From Isoperla grammatica (lineage: Eukaryota; Arthropoda; Insecta; Plecoptera; Perlodidae): 64,000 bases of DNA. Both the position numbers and the translations under genes were made by a program. Shown in pieces: positions 39,161 through 50,739 of the stretch. Where the stretch lies: assembly GCA_945910005.1 (NCBI GenBank), contig OX246739.1:1704001-1768000 (forward strand), written 5' to 3'. How positions within the stretch are numbered: position 1 is the first letter of the stretch; every line of letters starts with the position of its first letter. The notes beneath the pieces are model-generated. The model saw nothing but the letters and a program-made list of their open reading frames with translations. It was not told the origin of the DNA and ran no database searches.

Positions 39161-39352
39161 GTGCAGGAAGCACCGTTCAACTTTTGTTTGTTTGCTCACA
39201 GAGCAACACTGTTTATAACCCATGTTTGTTTGTCAAGTGCAAGCCACACCGTTCAACTCCTGTTTGTTTGTCCACATAGCAATACTGTTATAACTCCTGT
39301 TTGTTTGTCAAGTGCAAGCCACACCGTTCAACTGCTGTTTGTTTGTCCACAG
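39161..39352 (+). repeat. Triplicated acceptor region before exon 2
   Basis: Units start at 39161, 39237 and 39312 (periods 76 and 75). Each contains CACCGTTCAAC, a TGTTTGTTTG pyrimidine/purine-interrupted tract and an AG followed by AGCAACACT or a variant. The third copy is the working acceptor of exon 2. The first keeps CTCACAG|AGCAACACT (AG at 39200-39201). The second has lost the AG at the homologous place (CCACAT) but has TAG two bases later. Confidence 0.85.
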
Positions 39353-39477
39353 AGCAACACTACGCCGCGGCAGACTCGAACAGCTCAACACCTACCAAGT
39401 CCTTCGTCCCCTGTAAGGTCTGCGGCGACAAGGCCTCGGGCTACCACTACGGGGTCACGTCATGCGAGGGGTGTAAG
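39353..39477 (+). CDS. E78: E78-like nuclear receptor, visible exon 2 (first zinc finger)
   Basis: This exon encodes a short Ser/Thr linker followed by the complete first C4 zinc finger of a nuclear receptor DNA-binding domain: C-x2-C-x13-C-x2-C in [18 protein letters not shown] and TSCEGCK. The P-box residues EGCK, which read the half-site, are those of the E75/E78/Rev-erb group. The exon starts after TTTGTTTGTCCACAG (phase 1) and ends at TGTAAG|GTACGT (phase 0); the break after CEGCK, between the two fingers, is a classic nuclear receptor intron position. The 125 bp comprise 2 bases completing the Glu codon from exon 1 plus 41 codons. The upstream 190 bp is a tandem repeat of the acceptor region. 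Confidence 0.95.
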
Positions 39478-40582
39478 GTACGTCCACACTACACTCAATA
39501 CACACAGGACCATTTCAACTAGCGTAAAGTGCTGCTAATTAATATTATAATCATTTACCTTAACATTGTAAAGACAACATGTGTTGATATTGTAACAGAT
39601 GGAATATCAGAGCAGTGTTCTTTATATTAGATCCAGTTCTTCTCCTGGCATCGTACCTTTATTTGAGGTGGCTCAAACGGTTGTGGATTTGAGTCCGTAT
39701 TATATTCTCGTCATGGTATTATAATAAACGTTACATTTATCATTGGCTCGAATAAAACCTGACATTAATAGAGTCGTTACAATGCCTACAGTAAATGGAT
39801 AGAGACTGAAAGAAGGGGCCTCAAAAGTATGAATAATAGAAAGTGTGATCACAGGTGTATGGTTGTGGCGGAAGAGAGGAAATAGCACTGACAGGAAAGT
39901 CGAGAAGGACTTCAGGTTTTGATGCACGTTGTAAATACGTTATACTTACATGGGGAAACACACAATATACAACTTGATCGCTTTGATCAATCTTAAACTA
40001 TATATTTAATGGATGAGTTTAACGGGATACAAGAAAATGAAAACGACACAGAACTGAAAGTTTTATCATGAATGATAACAGTTTACAAGCGCTATCAAAC
40101 TAAAAGCTATATGTATGTATGGTGAGCGTTTTTGCGCAGGCCTCATCCGACCCCATTACCATAGGAGCCCTCCAGCCCGGCAGAAGTTAACAGGCAGGGC
40201 GTCTCTCTTACTCTTCATGCCCCAGTTTGCCACTGTGTAATGCAACATTGATCAACGCTATTGGGTCAGGACCTTGCGATGAGAGAGAGAGAGAGATAGA
40301 CACACACTCGCTCGTTCTCGAAATATGGGGACCAGGGTTTAGTATAACGTTATTACGAGGGAGTGGGGTTGTTGCTACTCTCGTGACCCACATTTCTATG
40401 CAGAAGATGATTCTGACATCCACAGTCGTAGTTTCGAACGTGCTGACACATCGGTGAACTTTGAGGAGCAACTATTTTGACGAAAGAGACATAACCGAGA
40501 AAATGCAGTGATATTTGTAACAAATTTTTGTTTCTTCACTAATATTCTATACTGATGGTTTTTCAACATGTGCTCCGTCAAC

Positions 40583-40614
40583 ACCAAGGAGGTTATTTAT
40601 ATAACCTCCTTGGT
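40583..40614. repeat. Perfect 14-bp-arm hairpin with flanking CAAC
   Basis: ACCAAGGAGGTTAT and ATAACCTCCTTGGT are exact complements around a four-base TTAT loop. CAAC lies immediately on both sides (40579-40582 and 40615-40618), which could be a target site duplication of a minimal foldback or MITE remnant. Confidence 0.8.
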
Positions 40615-43043
40615 CAACACACGCCAAACATTAAAACATAAATATGTATATATAAATATGGCAAAAACAAATGAACCGTCAGTTGTCCTCGGTGTGAGGA
40701 AAGAGTTGGAAGTTTACTCACTCTAATCAATATCATGTTTGCAATACGCTATCAATATTTGTGCGCGCCGCCAGAAAGTGTTGGCCATTATTTCGCCACC
40801 CCTGCACTATATTGTCTTAAAGCATAACACATTCACTCTTGCAAACAAATATACAAATCGTTTTCTTGTTTTTGCGACTTTTTGTAATTGGTTTGAAGAC
40901 AAAGCGAGCTAGCAAATAAATGCCTATCAGGAAATTAGATAAAGCTTCCTCTTAAAACGAAATCCTCTTAGTGCTTTGTCGTAATACTAATACCATCAGA
41001 ATGCTGTACAAAAACCCGTAGAGGGTTTTTACCTAAGCTTGCGTTGCATCGTTTAAATGAGTTGGGGACGATGGCTAGGATTAGAAGTGCAGCTAGGTGT
41101 CTTGTACGGCTTCGCACTGCACACGACGGTGGGGGGTGGGGGGGGGGGGGGGGGGGTGAATCCCCCTGCTAACACTGGGGTAGTTCGCCTTCCTTAGGAT
41201 CATGTTACGCGCAGCCTTTGAACTGAGACCAAGGACCAATGACCGGGGACTAAAATGATGTGAAATTTACATCGCTTATGAAAATGACGATGGAGGGCTT
41301 TGTGTTACAATTCTAAAAGATCTGCGTAAAGTTTAGAGAACTCACATTAATCTATTTTATTCAAATCTATATTCCAAAACCTGATCATGGAATTGTTTAT
41401 ACTTAGAATTGATTTTTTAATAATAATACAAATTATGTCCTTCATATTATCACAATGATCGCAATAGTAAAAAGTTTGGTTTATATTATTTAGGTCTACT
41501 TAAAACTAAGATTGTGTTCTTTACATTCCCCACTATTTGGATAGTGGTGTAACTCTGCGACGAGTGTAGAAGGCACTGATCCAAGCAACCCCACAGAACA
41601 GTGCTAAGACTTCTCCCTTGCCAAGTAGCTGTTGGGACGATCATCTACTTACGGAACTGCCGGCGTGTTAAGGAACTAAATACATTGACCTTGAGACTGT
41701 GAATCCCTTTGCGCTCTTCGACACGAGTACGTCCACTACTAGTCCACTACTAGTCCTACCCGGTTTCACTACTTTCCACCACCCAATGTCCAGTCACAAT
41801 ATTAATACAAGGAACTGTCTCGAGTATAGTAACACTGAAACGCGAAATGTGGGAAGGCTCATTTCGGCTTTACTAACTAATGCATTGGAAAGGCGAACAT
41901 AATGGAAATCACAATCCTATCCCGGCGACTATCATTAGCCATTAACACATTATGTTGTGTTATTACAACCATTTCATTTCAGAACCAGTCCTTGGTCTAT
42001 GTTTGGCCCCCGCATTTACCCCGCCCACCCCGTGATAGGTACCTGTACGACTAGCCTGGTCGCAGTTTGTAGTTGTGCAGATATATGGATTCCTAAAGGT
42101 CCTAGACGAACTTCATGTCTGGCTCCCAACTTGCCTAGGATCAATGTTCGGTAGTTGTGGAAACTGCGTCTGGGAGGAACACGAGCTACGAGCTACGAGC
42201 TGACATGAAAGCGGCCACCTGTCAAACAGTCTCCGGCTAAATCCACTCGACGTCTCATTGGGGATTTTCTTGTTTATTTATTTCTCGAACCTTTCCCGCT
42301 CACTCATTTTTTATTGTGCATTTAAAAAACAACAAATGAATAATTCGTTTGAGTGTATATATTTTTAGTAACCGTATCAACGCTGCTTTCTTGGATATGA
42401 TGTTATACATTTACCTCTATTATTTTCATTTATTAAACTGATTCACAAATAATAACAAGTTATTATTATTTACTTTACATTCACAAAGAATTGTACAATT
42501 CCACAAGTGTGTTTTGATAAAACAACCAAAAATACAACATTGAACACAAAATTGGTATGAAACATAAACCTACAGGAAAACGAAACAACAATTTACATAA
42601 TTTTACATAAACGAACCAGAATAACATCTTAATAGCTTGAGATACAGCAGACTATAATACAATAGCATTGTAAAGATATATGATAACAAATATGTAAAAC
42701 TGATATCGTCCAAGTAAAGTTATTGCGATTGACTCACATCGCTGGTAGATCCGTCAAAACCCTCTGCAGAGTGAAGCACAAACCCACCCACCCACCCACC
42801 CACTACTACTATTACTGCACGTGATATCCTAAAGCAAATAAGAAGCAATTCTAACACTCTGTCTTTTGTTAATTCGTTTAAAGAAATGCATGAAACTGCA
42901 CCCTTGTGTTTCACAAAAGTTTACCCCATTGCAATCGTTTTTTTCTTGCGATGACAATCTCTACCCTAAACGAAATCGATGGGCCCCTTTAGACTCCTCT
43001 AATTGCCTCGGATGCTACGAAAATTGGATGAAATTTCGGAGTA

Positions 43044-44028
43044 ATGTCTCGTTGGGGCGTAGCGGTCTCTCTTTCCCACTCACTGCTTTGCAGCCATGTC
43101 TCGTTGGGGCCTAGCGGTCTCTCTTTCCCACTCACTGCTTTGCAGCCATGTCTCGTTGGGGCGTAGCGGTCTCTCTTTCCCACTCACTGCTTTGCAGCCA
43201 TGTCTCGTTGGGGCCTAGCGGTCTCTCTTTCCCACTCACTGCTTTGCAGCCATGTCTCGTTGGAGCGTAGCGGTCTCTCTTTCTCACTCACTGCTTTGCA
43301 GCCATGTCTCGTTGGGGCGTAGCGGTCTCTCTTTCCCACTCACTGCTTTGCAGCCATGTCTCGTTGGAGCGTAGCGGTCTCTCTTTCTCACTCACTGCTT
43401 TGCAGCCATGTCTCGTTGGAGCGTAGCGGTCTCTCTTTCTCACTCACTGCTTTGCAGCCATGTCTCGTTGGAGCGTAGCGGTCTCTCTTTCTCACTCACT
43501 GCTTTGCAGCCATGTCTCGTTGGGGCGTAGCGGTCTCTCTTTCCCACTCACTGCTTTGCAGCCATGTCTCGTTGGAGCGTAGCGGTCTCTCTTTCTCACT
43601 CACTGCTTTGCAGCCATGTCTCGTTGGAGCGTAGCGGTCTCTCTTTCCCACTCACTGCTTTGCAGCCATGTCTCGTTGGAGCGTAGCGGTCTCTCTTTCT
43701 CACTCACTGCTTTGCAGCCATGTCTCGTTGGGGCGTAGCGGTCTCTCTTTCTCACTCACTGCTTTGCAGCCATGTCTCGTTGGAGCGTAGCGGTCTCTCT
43801 TTCCCACTCACTGCTTTGCAGCCATGTCTCGTTGGAGAGTAGCGGTCTCTCTTTCCCACTCACTGCTTTGCAGCCATGTCTCGTTGGAGCGTAGCGGTCT
43901 CTCTTTCCCACTCACTGCTTTGCAGCCATGTCTCGTTGGAGAGTAGCGGTCTCTCTTTCCCACTCACTGCTTTGCAGCCATGTCTCGTTGGAGAGTAGCG
44001 GTCTCTCTTTCCCACTCACTGCTTTGCA
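43044..44028 (+). repeat. 52-bp array of 3'-splice-site-like units, about 19 copies
   Basis: The unit joins ATGTCTCGTTGGGGCGTAGC, GGTCTCTCTTTCCCACTCAC and TGCTTTGCAGCC. Variants are GGAGCG/GGGGCG/GGGGCC/GGAGAG and TTTCCC/TTTCTC. Each unit has a branch-point-like ACTCAC, a pyrimidine-rich tract and TTTGCAG|CC, on the gene's sense strand. The right part of the array is enriched for the GGAGAG type, suggesting directional expansion. Confidence 0.95.
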
Positions 44029-44107
44029 CGACAATATTCCTTTCTTTATTTCATCAGCCTGTTTAGTTTGTAACTGAAAACCTTATTAAAGCCTGTATAA
44101 CACGGTC

Positions 44108-44244
44108 AAACTTTTTCATCCAACTCCTTGAATTCAAGAACAAAAGCGCATCAATTAATAATTCCTATTGTTGTATTTGACTACATACTGACTGTTTTTG
44201 ATGCGCTTTTGTCCTTGAATTCAAGGAGTTGGATGAAAAAGTTT
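44108..44244. mobile_element. 137-bp inverted-repeat (MITE-like) element
   Basis: AAACTTTTTCATCCAACTCC at the left is complementary to GGAGTTGGATGAAAAAGTTT at the right; pairing continues through TTGAATTCAAG and ACAAAAGCGCATCAA with one mismatch, giving arms of about 46 bp around a 45-bp AT-rich centre. No convincing target duplication is visible. It begins about 80 bp after the 52-bp array. Confidence 0.8.
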
Positions 44245-47200
44245 AAACAAACGTGCACCCAGCTTTATTGGTTAAAAAACCACCCTCAATTCTTTAACCT
44301 GTGGTCACATGAGTGGTACCGTCAACACATTCACATGCTGATATTTGTATTCAACATGAACGCGTGTATATTAGCATAGTGTGGAACCTACTCGATACAA
44401 AAGTACATCTCACCCAATTTTCATCAAACCAACTAACAAATAAACTACAGATTCAAATTCAAAGCGCAAATGTTATCAATACTTCGTTTGATGACAGCTA
44501 GGGTAAAACAATCTAATTGGATTAATTTTTAAATATATAATATTTAATTAAAAGCACTAATGAAATCATACCACGATTGTTCATTTTCAACTGATCGGAT
44601 TAATACTAGCTTGGCACATTCATGTTATACACTGATGAGAGTTTCAATAGTTTAATTCTAGGTTTCAGACAATCAGACATCACAGAATCAGTCATCAGAA
44701 GTCAGCTTGGTTGTTACGTAACCGTGTACTCACGTTTATAAAGTGGTGCAAATAGTGAGGAGTGCCGAGGGGGGGGGGGGGGGGAAGGGGAGGGGGGTAT
44801 AGAGTCGGGATTTTTACATTTTTATCATGAGTAACGTGAAACAATTGCGACCTGAGCCAGGAAGGGTTGCAATGATTTATGTACAGAGAACCCGGCAGTG
44901 GTCATTGAACTGCGTGAGCAGAGAATTGCGTCAGCGTGAATCATTGTGTCTGCCCATGCCTTGAGTCAACTGCCTTGGGCAGTACACCCACCCCAGTACA
45001 CCCACAATATACACCGAGCATATTGGGCATCCATCTTCTCAGATGAAGATATGTATCTCGACTCTTGTAATTCCATCCTCAGAAACAATCGGCTTGTTAT
45101 TATTACCTACAAAGTGATAACTATATGATATGAGCATGTTTTCTTTTTTTTTATTCTTTACATTTTTTAAGGCTTGTTGGAGCCAAGAACACAACAATTC
45201 TATTTGGAGTTAAAACGTTTCCTTACTGCGTGTTGGATGGAATCCAGAGAGGAAGAACATTCTATCGTTTTCCTACTTTTCTCTCATTGATATTCCGTAA
45301 ATTCTTCTTTCGCTCCCTGCAAGGAGCTTGTGGGCCCAGGATAGCGCTGCCTGTCGTACGACTTGAATGGATAGACTGACAGTATACTATCTTCTACTAC
45401 CTCTTTGTGCACGCTGTTTCAACGGAAATAAACAAATTACTGGCCGTCTTCCACAGCCTCGCTAGTCACGCCTGTGGTGTTAGGAATTTCCAGGTATCAA
45501 CCGAAGGACGTAAATGAGATGGTACGAGTATCTTTCTCTGCCCTTGCTGTGTTCCTACTCTGCCTAGGGATGACAGCCTGAGCCAAAGCTTCGGGGTATG
45601 AAACCATCGCGCTGTTGCCAAATCAATGTATTTTATCTCTTTTCGTTGGTTACCCGAACATTTTGTGTGGATGCGGTCGTCCCGTGTTAATTGCGGTTAA
45701 ACCTACCCGTGCAAAAAAATCCCCCCCCCCTTTCTCGCCACTTCAGCGCATTCTACTACCCTGATAATAAAAACCATAGTTTTAGCCTTTTAGGATACAT
45801 TCAGGATCGCAAAGGCTGCGGCTGCTTTGAGAATGAGCGAATCGGTAATTGAGTTCACTAACTTGTGAAAACGCTTCGGACGGTTTCAACGTAAAATGAT
45901 GTTTCAATGCTTATGTTCTTTTGCAAATAAGAAAGAAAAACAAAATTTACTACTTTTTGTTACCAATATTGCTTTCCGTCCATAATATAGACTTTCTTTT
46001 TAAAATTCACAGTTCTACAAACACATTCCAGTATTTACTTAAAACACAAATTGAAAACAAATTGAAACCTCTCGCATGAATGACATTTTTCTTTTAAATG
46101 ATAATTTAAATCAGTGAAAATAAATGTTTACCTTTAACTTTGCGTCAGTATCTATATTCATTCCTACGCGACAAAACTCTGATAAAAACTCGTTACATAC
46201 ATAAGAAGTAGTATTTATTAGCCTTTTCGAATTCGTTGTTTACATTTATTTATAAAAGGTACAGAATATCATTTTGGATAATAATTGTGAGTCCATACCA
46301 CAGCCCTTGTAGGTTTCATCTCTAGGACATCACGTAGAAAATAAAACATTAATCTACAACAAATGTAATTGAATAGGCATTGCTGTATCGCTCACTGTGA
46401 TTCATTCAAACGTGTAATTTAATTTGAAATTTGTTCATTTACTCTCAAACTTGTTGTACGATTATTTCTAGTGAGTGCTTACCCACTCTGTAAGCCTTTA
46501 TTGCTACGCCCCAAGGCTTCCGCGGCCAACTTACATAAAATGTAGCCTACATTAATCTTCTAGGGGCTAACGTGCTAGGATCTCTTCTTACGATACCGCT
46601 GATGTTTCGTGTAAGTTGTATTATCGCCTTTCAGAGTATGGAGAGAAACACATTTGCTTTGAAGTTCTTTGGAAAACTTATCTGAAAGTTCAGCTCTATC
46701 GTGAATAGGGAGTTAGACGCAGCAAGAATCCCCTTGAGCTTTAGAGCTGTATCTACTTTGATGCGATTTGGTTTTTGTTCCAGTACAAAAGCTGCAATGT
46801 TTGCATTATTGTTTTTCTGATAGATCCGTAACGAATGTTAAACACGTCTGTCAGTTGGTGTTCAATTATGCTTCTTAAATATTGATAGTTCGAAATGCAG
46901 ATATTTAGTACTTCCTGGCAACGAGAACACATTACTTCAAAATGCATAATGTATCCCATCCATTACCATGTCCACCTTCATTGATTTAATATTTTTCAAG
47001 CTTACATTTTCTGTACCGTATGTATGTCGCTTTATTCATTGCACGTAAATGTATTTATGTTTGTTTTATGATACTATTTCTTACAACAATGTTGAGTTGT
47101 TGCTTTTATGTACAAATCCATGCTTTGCAATTAAAAACGACTGACCGTAGCAATGATTTACATGAGCCATGTGGTAGATGGATATTACCTAATCTTTGAT

Positions 47201-50200
47201 ATTACTATGATTCGACCTGACATATGCTGCATTAGGGAAGCTAATATACTTCATCGTACGGATGCACATTACTAAAATGAATTAGATGAAAAAGTGTTTG
47301 ACGGATTCCATTCATATCTGATATTTATTATTCCAATAAAATTAGAACATGAATATCGAGGATTATTCTTCCGATTGAAAACGATTTATGGCGGGAGGGG
47401 GCAGAGGGGGGGGGGGGGGGTTAATAATATCTGCCACGGAAATGATCTAGAACAGACGTGGAATCCAAGTGGCTCAACACACAATGGACTGGGGGTGATA
47501 GTACGATTGATCTCCAAAACGCGACGAGGGGTATTGGGGGGGGGGGGGGGGAGGGGGGTCCCGTTGCGACGGCGAAGTCAGCCGTGAGAAGGCATTGCTA
47601 CCGGGCTAACGGGACTCGAACCACGCCCCCCTGCTTCAAGTGCTCTTCCGCGAGCACCGGCTCGTTGCACTCACAGAGTTGTTTAATAGACACAACTACT
47701 GTTTCATTGTTGTGCACAAATTGTCTAGACAACAATTTAATGAAGAGTTTGACTGTTATTGTCCTCTTGAATTAGGCTGGATTCGCTACAACTAGGTTAC
47801 ACTAACTGCACTAACAACACTAACTACACTCACTACACTAAACACAACGGCGATGCTAATGTAGCATTAGAAAAACACATGTGCAATACCGACATTGTAA
47901 GTCAACTCCTAGGAGGCATATTGTAGCTAAAGTAAGACCGTAGCTACGTTAGAAAACGAAAGCTGACTACCAGACAAAGCCCAACTCATATAAAAAGCAT
48001 CACTCAAGAAAACATGAAATGTTCATTGACGAACCTTTTCACGCCACAGAAATCCATCGATCATAAATGTTTGTTTTCTTTAGAAAAGTCGACGGAGAGA
48101 AAACTCTACCGTCAAACTTTTCTCCTATATTCACTGCTTTAATACAATCCCCACCATTTGTCACATGTCACATTTTAAATTACTTTAAAACTCACTAACG
48201 GGTTAAAATGTACTTGAAATGGAACGGTGTTAAATCGAAAAAGAAATAAAAACATCGGGAGGTCGTAATGTACGTTGGTTTTGATACGTTTAAACATTCA
48301 TCTTCAGGGTGAAACTAGAGCAAACCTCTTAGAACTAGAACACGGGGGGAGGTGATTCTCGTGTACTTTAACTCCACAAAATCAAAAGTAATATCTGAAC
48401 GCTACATAATATAAAAAAGTGGTTACTAACCAAAATTTACCTTCATTTAAGACCTACAAAATGGATTAATAAATATTTAAATATTCGTACGAGTACGGTT
48501 GTCATTTTGCAAAACCAATTAATGACTTACTCTTGGATTGGCTTTGAAAGTAACAACTGTTATTACTAAAACGTTAATTTTGCACGGTTGTGAGACTATA
48601 TACCCATCCCCGTTAAGTATTGATGGTTTCAGCAAGTTAGCCTTGCTGAATGCGAATTGATTTTAGGCTGCTCTCCATTAAAATAATGAAATTTGTATCG
48701 AATAAAATACATTGTCAGTCTCACTCTTTGTCTCGCTTCATTGCGACGCGTTCATTGAGCCTGGATGGTCCGAGTGGTCAGTGTATGTGTATTGTGTAGG
48801 CCTAGCGCTAGTCTAATTACCAGTTTAGTATTCTGTGCACCGACGCATTGAAATGGCCGAGCATGTGCGGGCCGGGCTATGAACGGGGTTATAAGCAGAG
48901 GGTCTAGGGGTGAATTTATGTTTGTTTTAAAATGATTGCGTAAGTCCAGACATTGTAGGTGTGGTCCCTAATGTGTGGCATGCACTACAAGGCTTGGGCA
49001 GCGGGGCAGGGAGGGTACCTATATCACTGCACACTGAATACAGTGAAGCAATGCGCCCTTGCGGTGATAAGCGTAGCAACAAACATGATAATTGTCACTT
49101 TCTTCTGTTTATATTGTGTCCAGTTTCATGCTCATACAACAAATAGTTGACTTCAGAATATGTGTGCACATTATCATACCGTAACAATACATTGTGAGTC
49201 GTTGATACACACAGCACAGATTGGTAGGCTTGGTTAAGACAAGCGTTAACAGTTTCTTGTATGCTCTGATATGGCTCCCATTAAAGGTGGTTCCATATTT
49301 AGGATACTATCTCGAGATTGTATATGCAAATAACACTTACAGTATGTGAATGTTGCTGACAATTGATATTGGCTCTTCTCATGATCACGAATCATCTAAG
49401 GACCTTTACAAGAACATCCCACATGTGTATTCTTGAGAAACATCACAGATGCGTTCTCTAAAATATTACTTCTAAGTTTATTGGTAGATAATATTGTAGA
49501 CAGATTTGCTGTCTTCTAACAGGACACTACTGTACGTTGTTATAGATTAGTGGTCGTTTATGTCAGTGTGATGCAGATATGAAGAAAACGTGTGCCGTGC
49601 TATAGGAAATGCAAACAAATTATTTGCTAATCAAATAATCCAATACAATTGATATTGTTGTTAAATTGAAAAGCAGTTAAAACCAATACATAAAACCGTT
49701 GTATTCGTATCGGGCTTGTGTGTCTGTCTGTAGTGTTTGATCGCAGAATGGCAGAATGGCAGACGTCCCCGGGGGGTGAGCTAAACACACTGGACTCGGT
49801 TTTATTTTGATCGCTTTTGTAATTCCTAGCAACGCAAACCATTATTTATTTACTCTGTGATACACTTTACATTATTCGATAGCCATTTCCTATGTCTATA
49901 GCTGTAATCAGCTAGCGAAGCAGATCCAAAGAGAGAAGAGAGAAGAGATAGACAGATAACTGTGTGCTCGAGTTGAAATCGCTATTTTCATAGTTGGGCT
50001 TTATAGAAATCGATATTTTATGTCGCAAGTACCAGCCAGCACCAGTACAAACCAGTATTGTAACTTTTCATTTTTAATCTATTAATAGTAATATGTTTCT
50101 ACCTTTTATCGGATTTATGTGTTTGTACCCCATTCTCGCTGTTCCATTATTGCAAAGCTAGTCGCAGCTTGACAATAAAATCGCTGTAATGTACATCAAT

Positions 50201-50597
50201 ATCGACGATGAAATATTTAATGTATGATAGTTAATGCCAATCACTATGAATGCATAACACGTCAGCCATTTTGCACAGAAAACTACAAAATGAAAGAAAC
50301 GAGCACAAATGGGTAGAACTGACTATGAATAATTTACAACTATTGAGACTGATAAATCCGGGAAACATTAATAGTTAAAAATGTAGACATATTTGTAGCT
50401 TCGAATATTGATCAAGAACATAATATGCTCTGATAGAGCCCTACATACTTTCAACGCTGAAATAATGAGAATAAAAGAAGAAGTCAATTGTTTATGTGCT
50501 TGTTTCAAGCAGAACACTTGCAAAACACTTGCTGCACAACTGTTCGGGGTGTCTGATGAGCCAATACCTGTTACTCACAGGATGTTACTTGTTTCAG
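44245..50597. other. Intron 2 distal sequence
   Basis: AT-rich with no recognised exon. G runs lie at 44769-44784, about 47407-47420 and about 47537-47557. A short CACTAACTACA-type imperfect repeat lies at about 47795-47845. Confidence 0.65.
47590..47640 (-). mobile_element. Antisense tRNA-like SINE head
   Basis: GGACTCGAACC at 47612-47622 is the complement of B box GGTTCGAGTCC. AAGGCATTGCTACCGGGCTA on its left resembles the anticodon-to-D-arm side of an antisense tRNA. Confidence 0.35.
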
Positions 50598-50739
50598 GGT
50601 TTCTTCCGGCGGAGTATCCAGAAACAGATCGAATATCGGTGCTTGAGGGACGGGAAGTGTCTAGTGATAAGACTTAACCGGAATCGATGTCAGTACTGTC
50701 GCTTCAAGAAATGTCTGGCCGTTGGAATGTCCAGGGATT
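50598..50739 (+). CDS. E78: E78-like nuclear receptor, visible exon 3 (second zinc finger)
   Basis: The exon encodes the second C4 zinc finger: [14 protein letters not shown], then C-x5-C-x9-C-x2-C with [20 protein letters not shown], ending RD plus one base of the next codon. GFFRRS completes the recognition helix begun in exon 2, and [12 protein letters not shown] is the canonical second module. The D-box loop (CLRDGKC) is shorter and different from the E75 type, which favours E78 over E75. The exon begins after ACTTGTTTCAG in phase 0 and ends at GGGATT|GTAAGT in phase 1. Its last bases (GGAATGTCCAGGGA) reappear as a minisatellite about 350 bp downstream. Confidence 0.95.

Larger units (their letters stand above)
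256..39352 (+). other. Intron 1 of the E78-like gene (about 39.1 kb, phase 1)
   Basis: The intron runs from GTGCGT after exon 1 to TTTGTCCACAG before exon 2. Roughly 9-10 kb of it is tandem array. The rest is AT-rich unique sequence with scattered transposon remnants and long poly-G or poly-C runs. It contains one good TATA plus initiator pair at 20582-20614 that might mark an internal promoter; alternative promoters in a long first intron are usual in E75/E78 genes, but no internal coding first exon was recognised. Confidence 0.65.
39478..50597 (+). other. Intron 2 of the E78-like gene (11.1 kb, phase 0)
   Basis: It runs from GTACGT to TTGTTTCAG, splitting the two zinc fingers. It contains a 32-bp hairpin element (40583-40614), G runs (41131-41156 and 44769-44784), the 52-bp acceptor-like array (43044-44028), an inverted-repeat element (44108-44244), and an antisense tRNA-like B box (47612-47622) next to G runs at about 47407-47550. 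No other exon was recognised. Confidence 0.9.

Noticed and set aside
50598..50739. Assignment to E75 instead of E78
   Set aside because: The second finger has the CLRDGKC loop and exon 4 continues SVRYGRVPKRSRE, closer to E78 as I know the families. E75 has a different D-box loop and AVRFGR. A database search would settle this.
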